Below, in pieces: positions 1 to 7,015 of a DNA stretch of 64,000 nucleotides. The notes beneath the pieces were generated by a model. The model made no database searches and was not told the DNA's origin. It worked only from the letters and a program-made list of their open reading frames with translations. Position 1 is the stretch's first letter. Every line of letters starts with the position of its first letter. Both the position numbers and the translations under genes were made by a program. The stretch comes from Vibrio tritonius (GTDB lineage Bacteria; Pseudomonadota; Gammaproteobacteria; Enterobacterales; Vibrionaceae), in NCBI RefSeq assembly GCF_001547935.1, contig NZ_AP014635.1, forward strand, positions 1,178,001 to 1,242,000, written 5' to 3'.

Positions 1-434
1 CGCTGTGCAGTGTGTATGCGTTGCTCAGACTTACGGTATTCCTGCAAGCTATTAAGAGTGACGATTTGGTGTGTGGCATCACCAGTTAGGTTTGGCAAAA
101 ATGGATGAGCGCCAGTCGCTAGCACCAGTTTAGAATAGGGAAAACTCCCATCCTTCGTCATGATGATTTGAGCTTCGGGGTCTATTCGCTCCACTGCCGT
201 ATTTGTGAAAAGATCAACATCATAGCGTTTGATGAATTCGTCTGCGGTTGTTGCTATGAGATCATCCGCCATTTGTTGCCTGGTAAATACATGACTCAAA
301 TCGGGTTTGTTATAATCTTCACCCTCATCCAAGGTAAACAATTGAATGCGAATATCGCTATTTTTTCGACGCAATGTTTTGACCAGTTGGTAGGCAGCAA
401 AGCCGCTACCAATGATAATTAAAGGTGCACTCAT
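1..434 (-). CDS. norW: NADH:flavorubredoxin reductase NorW (3' end outside window)
   Basis: Partial gene: the first 144 codons are present, read leftward from ATG at 434, and the rest lies before base 1. The start follows an AGGGG ribosome site. The N-terminus reads APLIIIGSGFAAYQL, the FAD-binding Rossmann motif GxGxxA, and later LVLATGAHPF, typical of rubredoxin/ferredoxin reductases. NorW takes electrons from NADH and passes them to the rubredoxin domain of NorV, supporting cytoplasmic NO reduction. It starts 12 bp after the norV stop, so the two genes form one operon transcribed from the sigma-54 promoter near 1960. The call rests on the visible N-terminus and the norV neighbour. Confidence 0.93.
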   Translation of the reverse strand, partial: MSAPLIIIGSGFAAYQLVKTLRRKNSDIRIQLFTLDEGEDYNKPDLSHVFTRQQMADDLIATTADEFIKRYDVDLFTNTAVERIDPEAQIIMTKDGSFPYSKLVLATGAHPFLPNLTGDATHQIVTLNSLQEYRKSEQRIHTAQ

Positions 435-446
435 CAATCACCCCTC

Positions 447-1913
447 TTAATTGTTGTATTCGATAAAGACATCTTTACCAAGATTACAATCTGGGCATAA
501 GAAATCGTCCGGGACGTCATCCCAAGCTGTGCCGGGCATTACATCCTGATTCGGCTCTCCAATTGCGGGGTCATACACCCAATTGCAGACGGTACAGATC
601 ATGGATTGGGTATCTATTGTCTTCTCAGAGGAGCCACTGACTGAGGTAGTTTGAATGCTCACGGGACTCACACTTTCTTGGACAGGGGCGGTGTTCTCAA
701 CTGGCTGGGTCTGATGGTTTAACTGCCACTGTTTGGCAATTGTACGTCCATAATCTTGGCATTCTGCCAGCGCTTTATGATCTGGGCGCCATTTGGTTTT
801 CAAGCTCAAACTGGTATCAAAACCGGCATCAGTCAAACGTGCGTGGATACGATCAACGGCTCCACCATTCCAGCCATAGCTACCAAATGCCGCTGCACTT
901 TTGTTTTTAAATCGGAGTCCTGCAATTTCTTCCAGCATACCTGCGATTTTTGGCATCATGACGTTATTCATGGTTGATGAGCCAACCAAAATTGCTTTAG
1001 AGCGAAAGACGCTGGATAGAATCTCGTTTTTGTCGTGTTTGGCGACATTGAAGACTTTAACCGCAACGTTTGCATCTACATCATGTATTCCTTGTGCAAT
1101 GGCATCAGCCATCATTCGGGTATTGTTTGACATAGAATCGTAGAAAATAGTGATTCTATTTTCTTGATAGTGATTTGCCCATTCAAGGTATTGATGAATG
1201 ATTTGAGTGGGATTGTCCCGCCACACGATCCCATGGGACGTCGCGATCATATCGACAGGAAGATTGAAGCTCAGTACTTCATTAATCTTGGCGGTAACCA
1301 AGTTACTAAACGGGGTTAAAATATTAGCGTAGTAACGCAAACACTGTTCATACAGTTCGTGTTGGTCAACTTCATCATTGAACAATCTTTCATCGCAGTA
1401 GTGTTGACCAAAAGCATCGTTGCTGAATAAAACAGCATCTCCAGTTAGGTATGTCATCATGCTGTCGGGCCAGTGCAACATTGGCGCCTCAACAAAAACA
1501 AGCTGCTTACCATGACCAATATCAAGCGTATCGCCGGTCTTAACGGTATTGAAATTCCATTCTGGGTGATGGTGATGACCGACGATCGAATCGATAGCCG
1601 CTTCTGTGCAGTAAATCGGCGTTTGTGGAATTTTATCCATCAATGCGGAGAGTGCACCTGAATGGTCCTCTTCTGCATGGTTGATGACGATAAAATCAAT
1701 GTCGTTTAGATTGATTTCTTTTTCGAGGTTTTGCAGAAATTGGTAGCAAAAACGATGATCAACGGTATCGATAAGCACGACTTTTTCTTCACGAATGAGG
1801 TAGCTGTTATAGCTAGTGCCTTTGGTGATTTTGTACTCGGTGCCATGAAAGTCTTGTACTTCCCAGTCTCGCTGCCCCACCCAGTGAATGTTATTTTTTA
1901 CATGAATCGTCAT
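447..1913 (-). CDS. norV: Anaerobic nitric oxide reductase flavorubredoxin NorV
   Basis: 488 residues with the full flavorubredoxin layout. An N-terminal metallo-beta-lactamase-like diiron domain carries H79-x-E81-x-D83-H84, H147, D166 and H227. A flavodoxin domain (about 254-393) begins [12 protein letters not shown]. After a Pro/Ser/Thr-rich linker (about 400-435) comes a C-terminal rubredoxin with C440-xx-C443 and C473-xx-C476. In this family the diiron site reduces NO to N2O, with electrons arriving NADH-NorW-rubredoxin-FMN. All expected metal ligands are present, so it should be active. It is the first gene of norVW, divergent from norR, with a sigma-54 element 38-55 bp upstream and three NorR-like sites further out. 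Confidence 0.97.
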   Translation of the reverse strand: MTIHVKNNIHWVGQRDWEVQDFHGTEYKITKGTSYNSYLIREEKVVLIDTVDHRFCYQFLQNLEKEINLNDIDFIVINHAEEDHSGALSALMDKIPQTPIYCTEAAIDSIVGHHHHPEWNFNTVKTGDTLDIGHGKQLVFVEAPMLHWPDSMMTYLTGDAVLFSNDAFGQHYCDERLFNDEVDQHELYEQCLRYYANILTPFSNLVTAKINEVLSFNLPVDMIATSHGIVWRDNPTQIIHQYLEWANHYQENRITIFYDSMSNNTRMMADAIAQGIHDVDANVAVKVFNVAKHDKNEILSSVFRSKAILVGSSTMNNVMMPKIAGMLEEIAGLRFKNKSAAAFGSYGWNGGAVDRIHARLTDAGFDTSLSLKTKWRPDHKALAECQDYGRTIAKQWQLNHQTQPVENTAPVQESVSPVSIQTTSVSGSSEKTIDTQSMICTVCNWVYDPAIGEPNQDVMPGTAWDDVPDDFLCPDCNLGKDVFIEYNN

Positions 1914-1950
1914 TTTCTCTTACCTTGTTAGTATTTATTTCTAAGAGTAA

Positions 1951-1968
1951 GAGCAGTATCCGTGCCAA
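1951..1968 (-). promoter_or_regulatory. Sigma-54 promoter of norVW
   Basis: On the minus strand the element reads TTGGCACGGATACTGCTC, with the invariant GG and GC exactly 10 bp apart and a consensus TTGGCACG -24 half. It lies 38-55 bp before the norV ATG. NorR is a sigma-54 activator, which fits. Confidence 0.88.
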
Positions 1969-2021
1969 TAAAAATAAATGTTTATTTTCAATGTCTTATA
2001 AAGAAAATTTACTTGTTTATT

Positions 2022-2076
2022 ATCAAAATGACAATGGCTTAATATTTTCATATTGATAATGTATTGTCATTTTGAG
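2022..2076. promoter_or_regulatory. Three NorR enhancer sites upstream of norV
   Basis: Three degenerate copies of the NorR site GTCA-N3-TGAC lie at 2022-2032 (ATCA-AAA-TGAC), 2047-2057 (TTCA-TAT-TGAT) and 2066-2076 (GTCA-TTT-TGAG). Their centres are 25 and 19 bp apart, and the nearest is about 67 bp from the sigma-54 box. Known NorR regulation uses three sites. The remainder of the 1914-2228 gap holds the norR leader, with no further gene seen. Confidence 0.75.
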
Positions 2077-2228
2077 TATGATTCTCTCTTTAGCGATAAC
2101 AACGAATGATTGGTGATGAGTTGCACGCTTGAGTGGTTGAAAATGAGGTCGCTTTCGCGACCCAAGCCACGCATCAAATCGTCGTTATAATAGTATGCGT
2201 CGCGAATCGAGATGCTGATGAGGAAAAC

Positions 2229-3785
2229 ATGGTAAAGCAGCAAGTAGGTAAGGCTTGGGTTCAAGTTGCACTTGATATTACGTCGGGTATTTCTGCTCAA
2301 GATCGATTTGAGCGGTTACTTTCGGCAATACGAGAAACGTTAAAATGCGACGCCTCAGCGTTACTGCTTTTTCGTCATCAGCAATTCGTTCCCTTGGCGA
2401 CAAATGGGTTGAGTAATGATGTGCTTGGGCGACGATTCGATATTGCGCAGCACCCTAGATTAGAGGCAATCGCTCGTGCTGGAGATATTGTACGATTTCC
2501 CTCGGATAGTGACTTACCCGATCCCTATGATGGGTTAATCCCTAATCATGCAGATGAGCTGAAAGTGCATTCGTGCATCGGGTTGCCACTGCTTTTTGAT
2601 GATCGCTTAATGGGCGCCGTCACCATTGATGCATTTGATCCTACTCAGTTTGATGATTTTAAAGATGAAGATCTAAGAATCATTTGTGCATTGGCAGCAA
2701 GTAGCCTTAACACTGCGTTAATGATGGAACAGTTGGAAAAAAATGCGGGTGTAGCAACCGTTGCTCCTAGACATTCAGGGCAATTGTATCAAGTGGGAGA
2801 GATTATTGGTCAATCATCCCCCATGCTAGATTTAAAATCGCAAATCGAAGCTGTGGCTGACACGGATTTATCTGTATTAATCATGGGAGAAACCGGGGTT
2901 GGTAAAGAGTTGGTCGCAAATGCTCTTCATGTTCAATCAAAACGTGCGAAGAACGCGTTGGTTTATTTGAATTGCGCGGCCTTACCTGAATCTGTCGCGG
3001 AAAGTGAATTATTTGGGCATGTAAAAGGGGCGTTTACTGGTGCGATTAGCCATCGAAAAGGCAAGTTTGAATTGGCTGATAAAGGCACGCTCTTTTTAGA
3101 TGAGATAGGCGAGTTGTCGTTATCATTGCAAGCGAAGCTGCTTAGAGCGCTTCAATATGGTGACATACAACGGGTAGGGGATGACAAAAATATAAGGGTA
3201 AATGTACGTATTGTTGCTGCAACAAACAGAGTGATGCACGAAGAGGTAAAAAAAGGCAATTTCCGCGCAGATTTATATCATAGATTAAGTGTCTTTCCCG
3301 TTTTTGTCCCGCCACTAAGGGAAAGAGATAATGATGTTATTTTGTTATCAGGGTTCTTTGCTGAGCGATGTGCTCATCAGCTTGGAGTCACTAATATTCG
3401 CTTAGGTGCTGAGACATTAATTATGTTGCAACACTATCATTGGCCAGGCAATGTTAGGGAGTTAGAGCATGCAATCAATCGGGCATCGGTATTAGCGAAG
3501 TCAACCAGTAAATCAGAACAAATTACATTACTTCCACAGCATTTTAATTTGGTTACAGACGAAAATAATAATGAGATTTTTTTTGATACTCAGGAAACTA
3601 TGTCTGATTCAATCTTTTCAGAATGTAAGAAATTAAGTCTAAAAGAAGCTGTGGATCTTTTTCAAACCCATTTCATACAAAATTGCTTTGCAGAAAATGG
3701 TGAAAATCTGACGGCAACTGCCAGACAATTAAATGTGAACCCTCCCAACTTACACCGACTGATGAAACGCCTCAATTTAAAATAG
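2229..3785 (+). CDS. norR: Nitric oxide-responsive sigma-54 activator NorR
   Basis: 518 residues. The open frame continues 32 codons upstream, but ATG 2229 follows a GAGG site (tgaggaaaac) and matches the family N-terminus, so it is chosen. Domains: N-terminal GAF domain (about 15-170), the NO sensor with a mononuclear iron; H114, C116 and D134 fall where E. coli NorR has proposed iron ligands (inference by motif). A central AAA+ domain has Walker A GETGVGKE (220-227), the sigma-54-contacting GAFTGA loop (267-272) and Walker B LFLDEIG (288-294). A C-terminal Fis-type helix-turn-helix ends the protein. It is divergent from norVW and should activate them in response to NO. NorR-type sites also lie just after its own stop codon. 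Confidence 0.96.
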   Translation: MVKQQVGKAWVQVALDITSGISAQDRFERLLSAIRETLKCDASALLLFRHQQFVPLATNGLSNDVLGRRFDIAQHPRLEAIARAGDIVRFPSDSDLPDPYDGLIPNHADELKVHSCIGLPLLFDDRLMGAVTIDAFDPTQFDDFKDEDLRIICALAASSLNTALMMEQLEKNAGVATVAPRHSGQLYQVGEIIGQSSPMLDLKSQIEAVADTDLSVLIMGETGVGKELVANALHVQSKRAKNALVYLNCAALPESVAESELFGHVKGAFTGAISHRKGKFELADKGTLFLDEIGELSLSLQAKLLRALQYGDIQRVGDDKNIRVNVRIVAATNRVMHEEVKKGNFRADLYHRLSVFPVFVPPLRERDNDVILLSGFFAERCAHQLGVTNIRLGAETLIMLQHYHWPGNVRELEHAINRASVLAKSTSKSEQITLLPQHFNLVTDENNNEIFFDTQETMSDSIFSECKKLSLKEAVDLFQTHFIQNCFAENGENLTATARQLNVNPPNLHRLMKRLNLK

Positions 3786-3792
3786 ACTCAAT

Positions 3793-3847
3793 GTCATAAT
3801 GACAATAATATTGTCATTATGACACTATTATTGCTTGTTATTTTGAT
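3793..3847. promoter_or_regulatory. Second set of three NorR-like sites, downstream of norR
   Basis: Two perfect matches to GTCA-N3-TGAC lie at 3793-3803 (GTCATAATGAC) and 3813-3823 (GTCATTATGAC). A weaker third lies at 3837-3847 (GTTATTTTGAT). Centre spacings are 20 and 24 bp, and the proximal site is about 67 bp from the sigma-54 box at 3900-3917. This is the same geometry as in front of norV. It begins 8 bp after the norR stop, so it cannot drive norR itself. Confidence 0.75.
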
Positions 3848-3899
3848 AATAAAGAAAAAGCGCCTTATTTAAAATCAATATAAATCATAATGTTAAATA

Positions 3900-3917
3900 T
3901 TGGCACTGTTCCTGCAA
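3900..3917 (+). promoter_or_regulatory. Sigma-54 promoter downstream of norR
   Basis: The element reads TTGGCACTGTTCCTGCAA, with GG-N10-GC spacing and a consensus TTGGCAC -24 half. It points rightward, away from norR and toward the short ORFs at 3937 and 4032. The transcript would start near 3926-3930. Confidence 0.78.
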
Positions 3918-3936
3918 AAGGCATACTGACATCGAG

Positions 3937-4005
3937 ATGTGGTTCGTTTTCTATAACGAGACGGTTGGTGAGCTATTTTTAGTCACGCCATATTGTAATG
4001 AATAA
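3937..4005 (+). CDS. Possible 22-residue leader ORF on the NorR-dependent transcript
   Basis: This is the first ATG after the sigma-54 promoter and encodes MWFVFYNETVGELFLVTPYC plus two residues before TAA. A weak purine stretch (cgag) precedes it. It ends 26 bp before the GTG of the next ORF and is in a different frame. It may be a leader peptide, a chance ORF, or the broken front of the following gene. No family is recognised. Confidence 0.25.
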   Translation: MWFVFYNETVGELFLVTPYCNE

Positions 4006-4031
4006 CACGACACTCTATACACGCTATAGGT

Positions 4032-4244
4032 GTGCGCTTTTTGGCTAATCTCAAGCAACCAATACAGCGTAAAGCGAGAGTCTTTATCGTATATTTTAAG
4101 GGGGCGGCGTCGCGAGTCTCACCGGAGCAAGCTTTAAGTGACGTGATTCATTCTGGCTTTGAGGTGCTCTCCTTTGATCGTAACAGCTGTCCTGATCACT
4201 ACATTTGCTCTTTTAGATTAAGTGAACGCGCAGTAGACCAATAA
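4032..4244 (+). CDS. Unrecognised 70-residue protein, likely NorR-regulated
   Basis: GTG-initiated ORF whose product is small and basic at its N-terminus. A hydrophobic strand (ARVFIVYFKG) is followed by a helix-like segment (SPEQALSDVIHSGFEVLSF), so a small beta-alpha-beta fold is possible. There is no signal peptide and no recognised metal motif; the only cysteines are in SCPDHYIC. No convincing ribosome site is seen before the GTG, so the start is uncertain; the frame is closed upstream by TGA at 3999. It is the only sizeable ORF between the promoter at 3900 and the hairpin at 4278. That context suggests it is made during NO stress; its function is unknown. Confidence 0.5.
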   Translation: MRFLANLKQPIQRKARVFIVYFKGAASRVSPEQALSDVIHSGFEVLSFDRNSCPDHYICSFRLSERAVDQ

Positions 4245-4277
4245 AGACATGACTACCTGTGTTTTGGGTTAGCGTTA

Positions 4278-4305
4278 TATCCCGCACGCATCCGCGTGCG
4301 GGATA
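4278..4305. terminator. GC-rich hairpin between the NO region and the GH3 genes
   Basis: Inverted repeat TATCCCGCACGC / GCGTGCGGGATA with a 4-nt loop, followed by a second weaker repeat (tagtctat / atagacta). It lies between convergent genes. There is no U-run on either strand, so termination is likely but not certain. Confidence 0.5.
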
Positions 4306-4323
4306 GTCTATCTATCAAATAGA

Positions 4324-6702
4324 CTAATTTAGTTCCACTCCACCTGTTGAATCCACTTCAAAGCCTTCAGGTAGCGCTAATGCGTTCGGAGTGGTGTGGG
4401 CCACAACAACCGTTTTTTTCACGGTGAACTTCACCGGTTCGATACCGGTAATGTCAGATGAAGGTGCGATATACGCTTGATATTGTCCCGGCTCGATAAT
4501 CCATTGATTGGCTTTTGCATCAAAGCTAGCAAGCCATTTGGCTGGAATATCAAAAGAGAGAGACTCTTTTTCGCCCGGCTGCAAAGCGGTTGTTTTGGCA
4601 AAGGCTTTCAGCTCAATCGCAGGTTTTACCAATTTGCCTTGGGGCGCGCTGATATAAACCTCGGCGACCTCTTTCCCTGTCAATTTCCCGGTGTTCGCTA
4701 TGGTGGTTTTCAGCGATACTTGGCCGTTTGCTCCTAATTTATCCAGCGTATTCAATGTGATCTGAGAATTATCGTATTGGAAGTTGGTGTAGGAAAGTCC
4801 ATAACCGAAGGGGTAGGCAACGGGTTTGTTTTCCGTTGTGTAATAACGATAGCCGACCATGATTCCTTCGTTGTAATAGTTGGTGTCTATTTCACCATCA
4901 CCATTGGTGTCACTACCAAAGAAGGATTGAGATGATGGCACATCGTTATAGTGGTTAGGGAAAGTTTGCGTCAGTTTGCCGCTTGGATTGGTTTTGCCAG
5001 AGAGAATATTTGCGACAGCATAACCTGCTTCCTCCCCAGGCATATACGCTAGCAGGATGCTGTCGACTTTTTCAGACCATGAGGTATCGATTACCCCTGG
5101 GATATTCAGTACTACAATGACTTTTTTACCCACTGCGTGGAAGGCGTTAGAGACATTGTTAATCAGCGCCGTTTCATCATCGGTAAGTAGATAGTCACCT
5201 TTCGTTACCGTACGGTCGCTGCCTTCACCAGCCATACGCGATAGGGTGACTACCGCAGCATCATTAGTTTTTGCCGCTTGAGCATATTGGGCAGCTGTAA
5301 GTGTAGGCTCTTCACAGGTGTAGGTTTTACTAATGCCAAATTGGTCGGTGTGTTCTACACGATGTGTGTTAAACCATGTTTGATAGGTGTTTCGCAGTGT
5401 TGCATCCACCTTAAATTGTTGAGAAAGCCCTTCAGTAATCGTTACTAAGTGATCAGGGTGAACGTCACCACTGCCGGTTCCCCCTTTTTGGGTGAGTTGC
5501 TGGGCAATACCAAACATCGCTACTGCTTGGTTGGCTTGGAGTGGTAATGCTTGCTGGTGGTTTTTCAGTAGGATCATACCTTGCTCTGCCGCATACCGCG
5601 ATACGTTGGCGTTGGTGGACAAGTTGGGATGGTTAGTTAAAGGCTGATTTTGTGCCGCAGGAGTTTTGAGCATTTGCGTCACAATGCGCTCAGTGCTGAG
5701 GTTAATCTCTGCGTCTTTAAGTTTGCCATCTTTATAGCCTTGTTGCAGAGCTTGCAGCTGTTTCTCCTTGGTGACCATGTTGACGCCGCCCGGTTGAATG
5801 CTGTCATTCCCGGCATTGATCATTTCAACGGAATTATCACCAGCGAACCAGTCACTCATCACCAAGCCGTTAAAGCCCCATTCATTGCGTAGCACATCGG
5901 TCAACAAGTCATAGCGTTGCGCAGTGTACGTCCCATTAACCTTGTTGTAAGACGACATAATTGCCCATGGTTGCGCTGTTTCAACGGTATCTTCAAAACC
6001 ACGCAGATAGATTTCACGCAGTGCACGAGGTGAGATAATGTTATTTACGGTACGACGGTTGGTTTCAGAGTTATTGGCAATAAAGTGCTTGATAGTGACA
6101 CCAATACCTTCTTCTTGGACACCTTGTGTAATGGCTTCGGCGATTTTTGCGGTGACAAATGGATCTTCTGAATAGTATTCAAAGTTGCGACCATTGAGCG
6201 GGTTACGTTGAATGTTCATCCCTGGAGCAAGCCAAAAATCAACGCCGTAGGCCCGCGCTTCTTGACCAATGCTTTCGGCAACGGTTTGTGCCAGGTTGGT
6301 GTCCCAGCTAGACGCCAGCAATACGCCAATTGGAAAAGCAGTGGCATGGTAGGTATTAGGATCATTTTTACGGGTGGCATCTAAACGCACACCGGCCGGG
6401 CCGTCAGCTAATACGACTGCAGGAAGGTCGATGCCTTCTTCGGCGTTGTTCACCCCATTGATGTAACCAGCGGTTCCTTTTACGCTGTTTTTGGCATTGG
6501 TGCCATCATTGCCGTAGCCCGGGCCAACTAATATGTTGAGCTTCTCATCAACACTCATTTTACTGACCATTTCATGAGCGGCAGCTCGAGCAGCTTGGTC
6601 TGTCTCATCTTGGGTTGTACTGCAACCGACCAAACCCAGTCCAAGCGTTAGTGAGATAGCCACTGCAACTGTACTTAACCGATAGTGTTCACCGTATTTC
6701 AT
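4324..6702 (-). CDS. GH3 beta-glucosidase lipoprotein, paralogue 1
   Basis: 792 residues. ATG at 6702 is chosen over an upstream in-frame ATG because AAGGAC precedes it and it begins a clean lipoprotein signal, with cleavage at LVGC. GH3 layout: N-terminal TIM-barrel domain with catalytic nucleophile D284 in MSDWFAG and substrate-binding KHFIANNSETNRR; an alpha/beta sandwich; and a C-terminal fibronectin III-like domain (YPFGYGLSYT onward). An insert at 598-606 (DTNGDGEID) resembles a calcium-binding EF-hand loop. GH3 enzymes remove terminal beta-linked glucose from cello- or laminari-oligosaccharides; the exact substrate cannot be read from sequence. It should sit in the periplasm, anchored to a membrane. 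It is the last of three tandem paralogues but appears to have its own control region. Confidence 0.9.
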   Translation of the reverse strand: MKYGEHYRLSTVAVAISLTLGLGLVGCSTTQDETDQAARAAAHEMVSKMSVDEKLNILVGPGYGNDGTNAKNSVKGTAGYINGVNNAEEGIDLPAVVLADGPAGVRLDATRKNDPNTYHATAFPIGVLLASSWDTNLAQTVAESIGQEARAYGVDFWLAPGMNIQRNPLNGRNFEYYSEDPFVTAKIAEAITQGVQEEGIGVTIKHFIANNSETNRRTVNNIISPRALREIYLRGFEDTVETAQPWAIMSSYNKVNGTYTAQRYDLLTDVLRNEWGFNGLVMSDWFAGDNSVEMINAGNDSIQPGGVNMVTKEKQLQALQQGYKDGKLKDAEINLSTERIVTQMLKTPAAQNQPLTNHPNLSTNANVSRYAAEQGMILLKNHQQALPLQANQAVAMFGIAQQLTQKGGTGSGDVHPDHLVTITEGLSQQFKVDATLRNTYQTWFNTHRVEHTDQFGISKTYTCEEPTLTAAQYAQAAKTNDAAVVTLSRMAGEGSDRTVTKGDYLLTDDETALINNVSNAFHAVGKKVIVVLNIPGVIDTSWSEKVDSILLAYMPGEEAGYAVANILSGKTNPSGKLTQTFPNHYNDVPSSQSFFGSDTNGDGEIDTNYYNEGIMVGYRYYTTENKPVAYPFGYGLSYTNFQYDNSQITLNTLDKLGANGQVSLKTTIANTGKLTGKEVAEVYISAPQGKLVKPAIELKAFAKTTALQPGEKESLSFDIPAKWLASFDAKANQWIIEPGQYQAYIAPSSDITGIEPVKFTVKKTVVVAHTTPNALALPEGFEVDSTGGVELN

Positions 6703-6816
6703 TCTAATGTCCTTTTGCTTTGCAACGTGACGCCAAAATGTGCGTACACAAATCCTCAGCACACCTACGAGTGCTGATTAACAGCGACTATGAAAACCTA
6801 TTGTGGAACCGCTTTC

Positions 6817-6850
6817 TTTGCTTGGGGGAGTAATTTTTATCGTTTGGGTG
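6817..6850. promoter_or_regulatory. Tandem direct repeat upstream of GH3 paralogue 1
   Basis: Two G-rich units on the plus strand, TTTGCTTGGGGG and TCGTTTGGGTG, have their G-runs 22 bp apart, about 115-150 bp before the ATG at 6702. Similar pairs precede the other two GH3 genes. This is a candidate operator for a regulator that binds direct repeats two helical turns apart, as AraC-family proteins do. No experimental counterpart is known to me. Confidence 0.45.
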
Positions 6851-6885
6851 AAAATTGAAAAAATGAGAATTGAGGCATGTTGATA

Positions 6886-6969
6886 TACCCAAGTAACCTC
6901 AAGATGCTGTTTTAGTGAGAACGGATTCGCTCTTAGGTAAGGCGCCGATGTATTCTGCGTAGAAAATAA
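6886..6969. repeat. Degenerate intergenic repeat (copy 1)
   Basis: The stretch starts tatacccaagtaacctcaag and continues with a gttttagtgagaa block and tgtattctgcgt. A shorter relative occurs at 9424-9475 in front of the next paralogue. It resembles a dispersed noncoding repeat I associate with Vibrio intergenic regions, but copy number cannot be judged from one window. With 6703-6816 it fills the gap between the two GH3 genes, where no gene is seen. Confidence 0.4.
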
Positions 6970-6970
6970 A

Positions 6971-6998
6971 GGCGCACACTGTGGAGTGTGCGCCTTTT
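6971..6998. terminator. Rho-independent terminator after GH3 paralogue 2
   Basis: The 10-bp stem GGCGCACACT / AGTGTGCGCC has a GTGG loop. It is followed by T-rich sequence on the minus strand (tttattttct) and TTTT on the plus strand. It lies 18 bp after the stop codon of the 7016-9394 gene. Confidence 0.82.
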
Positions 6999-7015
6999 CT
7001 GGGGTGAGGCGGGGG

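Noticed and set aside
2133..2228. Upstream extension of norR (32 extra codons)
   Set aside because: ATG 2229 has a GAGG site and matches the family start; the extension has no similarity.
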